Below are positions 61,183 to 64,000 of a stretch of 64,000 bases of DNA, piece after piece. The stretch is taken from NCBI RefSeq assembly GCF_002803075.1, contig NZ_NNBK01000012.1:372001-436000 (forward strand), in the 5' to 3' direction. The translations under genes and the position numbers were made by a program. Positions within the stretch are counted from its first letter, which is position 1. The number at the start of each line of letters is the position of its first letter. The DNA is from Streptomyces sp. CB01373 (GTDB taxonomy: Bacteria > Actinomycetota > Actinomycetes > Streptomycetales > Streptomycetaceae). The notes below the pieces were generated by a model. That model did not search any database. It was not told the origin of the DNA and saw nothing but the letters and a program-made list of their open reading frames with translations.

Positions 61183-61662
61183 CTACGGAACCACCGTCAC
61201 CGGCCAGCGTCCCGCCTTCACCAGTCGGACCGCGACCGAGCCGATGATCCGGTGGCCGGCCTGCTCGGAGGCGCCCACGACCACCGCGTCCGCCCGCAAC
61301 TCGTCGGCGGCCTTCACCAGCCCGTTGAAAGGGTCGCCGCGGAAGGTGTGGAACTCCCAGCGGACCTCGAATATCCCCTTCAGCCGCTCCGTGGACTCCC
61401 GGATGTACCGCACCAGGTCCTCGGCGATCTCGTCGGTCGTCTCCGCCACCGGCGCCCCGAGCGCCGCCCCCGCCGTCATCACCGGCTGCACGTACACGAG
61501 AGCGAGCAGCGCGCCCTGCCGCCGGGCGAGACCGGCGGCGTACGCGGCGGCCCGCAACGAGGACTCGGAGCCGTCCACGCCGGCCACGATGACCTTCGGC
61601 CCGTCCGTGCCCCGCTCGAACCGGTGCGCGGGCCGCTCGTGCTGCTCGTGCTGTTCCGTCAC
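61183..61662 (-). CDS. Universal stress protein (UspA family)
   Basis: 159 residues from GTG 61662. One Usp domain: VIVAGVDGSESSLRAAAYAA, then DAVVVGASEQAGHRIIGSVA and AVRLVKAGRWPVTVV, with the ATP-binding GxxG-type loop partly kept. The N-terminal 20 residues are polar (His/Glu). It is divergent from lysX. Confidence 0.9.
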   Translation of the reverse strand: MTEQHEQHERPAHRFERGTDGPKVIVAGVDGSESSLRAAAYAAGLARRQGALLALVYVQPVMTAGAALGAPVAETTDEIAEDLVRYIRESTERLKGIFEVRWEFHTFRGDPFNGLVKAADELRADAVVVGASEQAGHRIIGSVAVRLVKAGRWPVTVVP

Positions 61663-61754
61663 ATGTGCGAGGCTATCGGAATCCCCGGTTCCCACCGCCG
61701 CCCGGGGCACGCTCCGACGGGCGCCCCGCCCGCCCTGTTCCTACAGTCGGAAGC

Positions 61755-64000
61755 ATGAGCGCCGCCACCGGCGCCGTCCCCTCCCGGGGCGCCGCCGACC
61801 CCGCCCGGCCGCCGCGCAGGAACGGCCTCCTCAGCAGGGTGCCGGAGGGCTTCGCCACCTTCTTCGGCGCTCTGGCCGTGCTGTGCGCGCTGCTCGACCT
61901 CATCGCCCCGCTGCGGGTCCTGCTCCATCCCGTCGTCCGCGTCCTGGACCTGCTCCTCGTCCCGGTCAGCGTCAACCTCGCCTACGCCGTCTTCCTCGTC
62001 CTGCTGGCCGGCGCCACCGCCGCCCGCAAGAAGGTCGCCTGGTGGCTCGTCGTCGGCTACCTCGGCCTGGTGATCCTCGGCGACGTCGTCGGCCTCGCCG
62101 CCGGCGAGTACGCCGAGTCGGCGCCGTCCCTCGTGCTGTGCGGCCTGGCACTGGTGCTGCTGATCGCGGCCAGAGGCGAGTTCTACGCCGCCTCCCGCCG
62201 CGGCGCCTGGTGGCGGGCGCTGGCCGTGCTGGCCGCCGGCCTCGCCGTGGCCGTCCTGGCCGGGTGGGGCCTGGTCGCGCTCCTGCCCGGCACCCTGCCC
62301 TCCGGCCTGCACCTGGCGTGGTCCGCCAACCGGGTCCTGGGCGGACTCGTCTCCGCCCAGGACTTCGCCGGCCGCCCGCCGCGTCCGGTGACCTTCCTGC
62401 TCGGCCTGTTCGGGGCACTCGCCCTGCTCAACGCCGCCGCCACACTGTTCCGTTCGCAGCGCCTCGAGGCGGCCCTGCACGGCGACGAGGAACCCCGCAT
62501 CCGCGCCCTGCTCAAGGCCTACGGCGAGGACGACTCCCTCGGCTACTTCGCCACCCGCCGCGACAAGGCCGTCGTCTTCTCACCCAGCGGCAAGGCCGCC
62601 GTCACCTACCGCGTCGAGACCGGTGTGTGCCTGGCCAGCGGCGATCCCGTCGGTGACCGCGAGGCCTGGCCGCACGCCATCGCCGCCTGGCTGGACGTCG
62701 CCCGCCGCTACGCCTGGGCGCCCGCCGTCATGGGCGCCTCAGAGGAGGGCGCCCGCGCCTACGCCCGCGCCGGGCTCGGCGCCCTCCAGCTCGGCGACGA
62801 GGCGATCGTGCACGTCGCCGGCTTCGACCTCGACGGCCGGGACATGCGCGTGACCCGCCAGGCCGTGCGCCGCGTCCGCCGCACCGGCGCCACCTGCCGC
62901 ATCCGCCGGCACGCCACCCTCACCGACGCCGAGATGGAGGAGATCGTCGACAAGGCGGACGCCTGGCGCGACACCGAGACCGAGCGCGGATTCTCCATGG
63001 CACTGGACCGCCTGGGCGACCCGGCCGACGGAGACTGCCTCCTGGCCGAGGCCCTCGACACGGAAGGCCGGCTCCTCGCCCTGCTGTCCTTCGTGCCCTG
63101 GGGCCGCGACGGCGCCTCCCTCGACCTGATGCGCCGGGACCGCACCGCGCCCAACGGCGTCATGGAGTACATGGTCGCCGAGCTCTGCGCCACCGCCCCG
63201 AAACTCGGCGTACGCCGCCTCTCGCTGAACTTCGCGGTGTTCCGCTCGGTGTTCGAGGAGGGCGCCCGGATCGGAGCCGGGCCCGTGCTGCGGCTCTGGC
63301 GCGGCCTGCTGCTGTTCTTCTCCCGCTGGTGGCAGCTCGAAGCCCTGTACCGGTCCAACGCCAAGTACCACCCCGAGTGGTACCCGAGGTTCCTCTGCTA
63401 CGGCGAGACCGCCTCCCTCGCCCGGATCGGCCTGGCCTCCGGCATCGCCGAGGGCTTCGTCGCCGTACCCTCGCTGCGCAAGCTCTGGGGCAAGGGCCAC
63501 CCGGCCCACCCCGCCACCGGACCGCGCCCGGCCACCACCGAGGGCCTGCCCCCGCTCACGGCGCTCGGACTCGACGCGGGGGCACGGGCCGAAGCCGCCC
63601 GGACACACGCCGGCCTGCCCGAACAGGTCCGCGTCCGGCACGCGAAACTCGACCGGCTGCGCGCCGCCGGTACCGACCCCTACCCCGTGGGGACGAACAC
63701 CCGCACCCGCACCCTCGCCGAGGTCCGCGAAGGGGAGCAGCTCACCGTGGCCGGCCGCGTCCTGTTCGTCCGGGACTTCGGCGGCATCGTCTTCGTCGTG
63801 CTGCGCGACTGGTCGGGCGACCACCAACTCGCCCTCACCCGCGACCGGACAGGACCCGCCGCGCTGAAACGCTTCACCGCCGACACCGACATCGGCGACC
63901 ACATCAACGCCACCGGCCGGGCCGGACGGAGCGACCAGGGCGAACCCACCGTCTTCGTCACCTCCTGGCGGCTGCTCGGCAAGTGCCTGCGCCCCCTGCC
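61755..64000 (+). CDS. lysX: Bifunctional lysylphosphatidylglycerol synthase/lysyl-tRNA synthetase, 3' end outside window
   Basis: At least 748 residues, ATG 61755 with GGAAG. N-terminal membrane part of about six helices (residues 35-235), a DUF2156/GNAT-like LPG synthase domain (about 250-570, ending SRWWQLEALYRSNAKYHPEW), then the start of a LysRS-like part with KLDRLRAAGTDPYPVG and an OB-fold (AGRVLFVRDFGGIVFVVLRD). The layout equals mycobacterial LysX, which charges tRNA-Lys and transfers Lys to phosphatidylglycerol, lowering surface charge and cationic peptide sensitivity. The catalytic aaRS domain lies beyond 64000. Confidence 0.92.
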   Translation, partial: MSAATGAVPSRGAADPARPPRRNGLLSRVPEGFATFFGALAVLCALLDLIAPLRVLLHPVVRVLDLLLVPVSVNLAYAVFLVLLAGATAARKKVAWWLVVGYLGLVILGDVVGLAAGEYAESAPSLVLCGLALVLLIAARGEFYAASRRGAWWRALAVLAAGLAVAVLAGWGLVALLPGTLPSGLHLAWSANRVLGGLVSAQDFAGRPPRPVTFLLGLFGALALLNAAATLFRSQRLEAALHGDEEPRIRALLKAYGEDDSLGYFATRRDKAVVFSPSGKAAVTYRVETGVCLASGDPVGDREAWPHAIAAWLDVARRYAWAPAVMGASEEGARAYARAGLGALQLGDEAIVHVAGFDLDGRDMRVTRQAVRRVRRTGATCRIRRHATLTDAEMEEIVDKADAWRDTETERGFSMALDRLGDPADGDCLLAEALDTEGRLLALLSFVPWGRDGASLDLMRRDRTAPNGVMEYMVAELCATAPKLGVRRLSLNFAVFRSVFEEGARIGAGPVLRLWRGLLLFFSRWWQLEALYRSNAKYHPEWYPRFLCYGETASLARIGLASGIAEGFVAVPSLRKLWGKGHPAHPATGPRPATTEGLPPLTALGLDAGARAEAARTHAGLPEQVRVRHAKLDRLRAAGTDPYPVGTNTRTRTLAEVREGEQLTVAGRVLFVRDFGGIVFVVLRDWSGDHQLALTRDRTGPAALKRFTADTDIGDHINATGRAGRSDQGEPTVFVTSWRLLGKCLRPL

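Overview
The window is high-GC actinobacterial DNA, almost certainly from a Streptomyces chromosome. The evidence is strong GC bias at third codon positions, frequent GTG/TTG starts, and a gene set typical of the genus: actinobacterial GlgA/GlgC, WS/DGAT, a PAS-GAF-PP2C-ATPase regulator, ECF sigma/anti-sigma, an Rpf-type secreted peptidase and LysX. It splits into a mosaic accessory half (about 1-25.25 kb) and a conserved chromosomal half (25.25-64 kb).

Left margin (1-3.15 kb): a graveyard of mobile DNA. It holds a P-loop kinase, an acetyltransferase, and fragments of a serine resolvase, a tyrosine recombinase and an IS1380-type transposase. It ends at an orphan 5' end of panD (reading MLRTMFKSKI and then a stop).

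Integrated island (about 3.167-25.264 kb): the sequence TCAAATCCAAGATC occurs at 3167-3180 and again at 25251-25264, inside codons 6-10 of panD. A tyrosine integrase lies just inside the left copy. The element therefore appears to have integrated into the 5' end of panD and brought a replacement leader and first codons, so that panD stays intact on the right. The cargo is dominated by defence-type genes: an ApeA-like HEPN protein; a truncated HNH nuclease interrupted by an IS3-family element; a four-gene minus-strand operon (HsdR-like, HsdS-HsdM fusion, PtuA-like ATPase, PtuB-like HNH nuclease with a C-terminal RAMA domain); a DUF6308 protein; and a 2118-residue STAND NTPase with an N-terminal Cap4/DUF4297-like nuclease domain. 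No replication or conjugation genes are recognisable.

The most unusual part is the four-gene operon. The HsdR-like protein keeps the family architecture but has GGGRT for Walker A, DNCH for the DEAH box, KVR in place of the nuclease ExK, and QMLAVGTR for the QxxGRGxR motif. The HsdM half has DPPL instead of NPPF/Y. The PtuA ATPase and the PtuB HNH residues are intact. The genes overlap or abut (4 nt overlap, then gaps of 10 and 5 nt), so I infer that a catalytically altered type I restriction-like complex acts as a DNA sensor or scaffold for a Septu-like effector.

Conserved half: panD and an Asp/Glu racemase-family gene; a proline-rich protein; gnd with a clear terminator; a secreted Rpf-LysM-M23 peptidase converging on a DMT permease; an FhuF-type 2Fe-2S protein; glgA and glgC (glycogen); a secreted GH92 mannosidase; WS/DGAT acyltransferase; an SDR with a zinc ribbon; an HD-like protein; a 57-residue peptide gene; a GNAT; an amidase; an NfeD-like/flotillin pair; a GH38 alpha-mannosidase; a SLATT-like membrane protein; an aldo/keto reductase; a lipase maturation factor; a PAS-GAF-PP2C-ATPase protein; an Fpg/Nei glycosylase; ECF sigma, an unknown protein and a zinc-finger anti-sigma; a CapA-like lipoprotein; MarR with a divergent hydrolase and two operator-like repeats; an APC permease; UspA; and lysX running off the right edge. 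No rRNA, tRNA, CRISPR array or biosynthetic cluster was seen.
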